Below are positions 6,034 to 6,389 of a DNA stretch of 6,389 nt, piece after piece. The DNA lies in the NCBI GenBank assembly GCA_937874345.1, contig CALNBT010000026.1, positions 1 to 6,389 of the forward strand, read 5' to 3'. The stretch comes from an uncultured Prevotella sp. Its GTDB lineage: Bacteria > Bacteroidota > Bacteroidia > Bacteroidales > Bacteroidaceae. A program made the position numbers and the translations under genes. Under the pieces are notes generated by a model that was not told where the DNA came from, did not search any database, and was given only the letters and a program-made list of their open reading frames with translations. How positions within the stretch are numbered: the first letter of the stretch is position 1; each line of letters starts with the position of its first letter.

Positions 6034-6068
6034 AAAAAAAGAGGTTGGTGCAGGATGCAACCAACCTC
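6034..6068 (-). terminator. Strong intrinsic terminator on the minus strand
   Basis: GAGGTTGGT (6041-6049) and ACCAACCTC (6060-6068) form a perfect 9-bp stem. It can be extended by three more pairs (GCA/TGC) past one bulged base to a 3-nt loop. On the minus strand the stem is followed by seven T (6040-6034); the plus strand has no T-run. No protein gene on the minus strand ends here, so the terminated transcript must be non-coding or a leader. Confidence 0.8.
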
Positions 6069-6106
6069 AAAGAATGATTTCGCAAATCACGAAATCAAAA
6101 AAAATC
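6034..6106 (-). ncRNA. Candidate small structured RNA (~70 nt)
   Basis: A minus-strand promoter-like element (6112-6142) and the intrinsic terminator at 6034-6068 bracket about 70 nt without an ORF. The predicted RNA has two hairpins. The first is TGATTTCG/CGAAATCA, a perfect 8-bp stem (6097-6090 with 6082-6075) and 7-nt loop; the second is the terminator hairpin. A U8 tract (6104-6097) runs up to the first stem. It could be a trans-acting sRNA or an attenuated leader of the sigma factor gene about 230 nt downstream. It resembles no RNA family I know. The start is estimated from the promoter. Confidence 0.4.
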
Positions 6107-6111
6107 TCTAG

Positions 6112-6142
6112 CAAAAATACTGTTTATGATTGACAAAAGCAA
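6112..6142 (-). promoter_or_regulatory. Promoter-like element for the candidate small RNA
   Basis: On the minus strand TTG (6142-6140) is followed after 20 nt by TATTTTTG (6119-6112), which fits the Bacteroidota TTG-N20-TAnnTTTG pattern. Such A/T-rich boxes can arise by chance; the terminator placed 44 nt downstream is what makes this one credible. Confidence 0.45.
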
Positions 6143-6333
6143 GTATTCATGCTCGATTCTGCAATATTTAACACAATGAAAATCTTCAAATTTGACAAAA
6201 TAAAGAAGAATGATTAAAGCCGACCTTGCTTAGAAACATCATGAATAATCGTATTTGGCAAATCGTGACAATTGAAACTATTCATAAAAATTTGATCGTT
6301 TCTTCATATTCTTTTAACATTCAGGCCCTTCGC
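6143..6333. other. A/T-rich intergenic sequence without a supported gene
   Basis: I see no convincing coding region, terminator or RNA structure here. A minus-strand 23-codon ORF (6214-6285) and a plus-strand frame open from 6241 to the edge are present, but neither has a ribosome binding site or family resemblance. The stretch is probably the upstream region of a plus-strand gene that begins beyond the window. Confidence 0.4.
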
Positions 6334-6359
6334 TTTGTCATATATATTTTATATATTTG
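6334..6359 (+). promoter_or_regulatory. Possible promoter for a gene beyond the right edge
   Basis: TATATTTG (6352-6359) is an exact -7 box on the plus strand and is identical to that of the trp promoter. The only upstream TTTG (6334-6337) is 14 nt away, shorter than the usual 17-23 nt, so the -33 element is doubtful. The box overlaps a perfect 14-bp palindrome, ATATTTGCAAATAT (6353-6366). No start codon follows before the window ends at 6389. Confidence 0.35.
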
Positions 6360-6389
6360 CAAATATTCAAAGGAAAATTATCCAATTAT

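Noticed and set aside
6214..6285. Minus-strand 23-codon ORF (MNSFNCHDLPNTIIHDV...)
   Set aside because: The peptide looks plausible, but I found no ribosome binding site or consensus promoter before it and recall no firm homologue. I left it out rather than guess.
6241..6389. Plus-strand frame open from ATG 6241 to the right edge (49 codons)
   Set aside because: There is no ribosome binding site, the composition is typical of chance A/T-rich sequence (many Ile, Tyr, Lys), and a promoter-like box lies within it. It cannot be settled without the sequence to the right.
1..6389. CRISPR arrays, insertion sequences, tRNA or rRNA genes
   Set aside because: I saw no regularly spaced repeats, transposase motifs, terminal inverted repeats or tRNA-like cloverleaf with a TTC loop. 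The content is chromosomal housekeeping genes.

Overview
The window looks like a Bacteroidota chromosome, most likely order Bacteroidales and perhaps Prevotella-like. Three things point this way. The convincing promoters fit the Bacteroidota pattern TTTG/TTG, about 19-20 nt, then TAnnTTTG. Shine-Dalgarno sequences are weak or absent. The sigma factor and TrpD have a Bacteroidales look, which I judge from memory rather than from a search.

Positions 1-4163, all on the minus strand, hold a tryptophan biosynthesis operon. In transcription order it has a Bacteroidota-type promoter (4133-4163), a 19-residue leader peptide with three consecutive Trp codons (4046-4105), an intrinsic terminator with a 12-bp stem and long U-tract (3967-4006), then trpD, trpC, trpF, trpA and the 5' part of trpB, which runs off the left edge. 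trpD-trpC, trpC-trpF and trpF-trpA overlap by 1, 4 and 8 nt. trpA and trpB are separated by 105 nt containing two inverted repeats. The leader peptide, terminator and possible competing pairings form a textbook-style transcription attenuator. Anthranilate synthase (trpE, trpG) is not between leader and trpD, and trpA precedes trpB, so the gene order is unusual.

Positions 4164-5188, plus strand, hold an A/T-rich divergent intergenic region, an unannotated 41-codon ORF with a good ribosome binding site (4376-4501), and ribulose-phosphate 3-epimerase (rpe). rpe converges with a minus-strand ECF-type RNA polymerase sigma factor gene (5209-5805); the two stop codons are 20 nt apart.

Positions 5806-6389 are 584 nt without a convincing protein gene, but not empty. 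They hold a promoter for the sigma factor (5883-5914), a strong minus-strand intrinsic terminator (6034-6068) and a minus-strand promoter-like element (6112-6142). The last two would bracket a structured RNA of about 70 nt. A plus-strand -7-like box near the right edge suggests a gene beginning just outside.

The trp genes encode the route from anthranilate to tryptophan: TrpD adds phosphoribosyl, TrpF isomerises, TrpC closes the indole ring, and TrpA/TrpB make tryptophan. The most interesting results are the trp attenuator, the permuted-looking gene order and the candidate small RNA.
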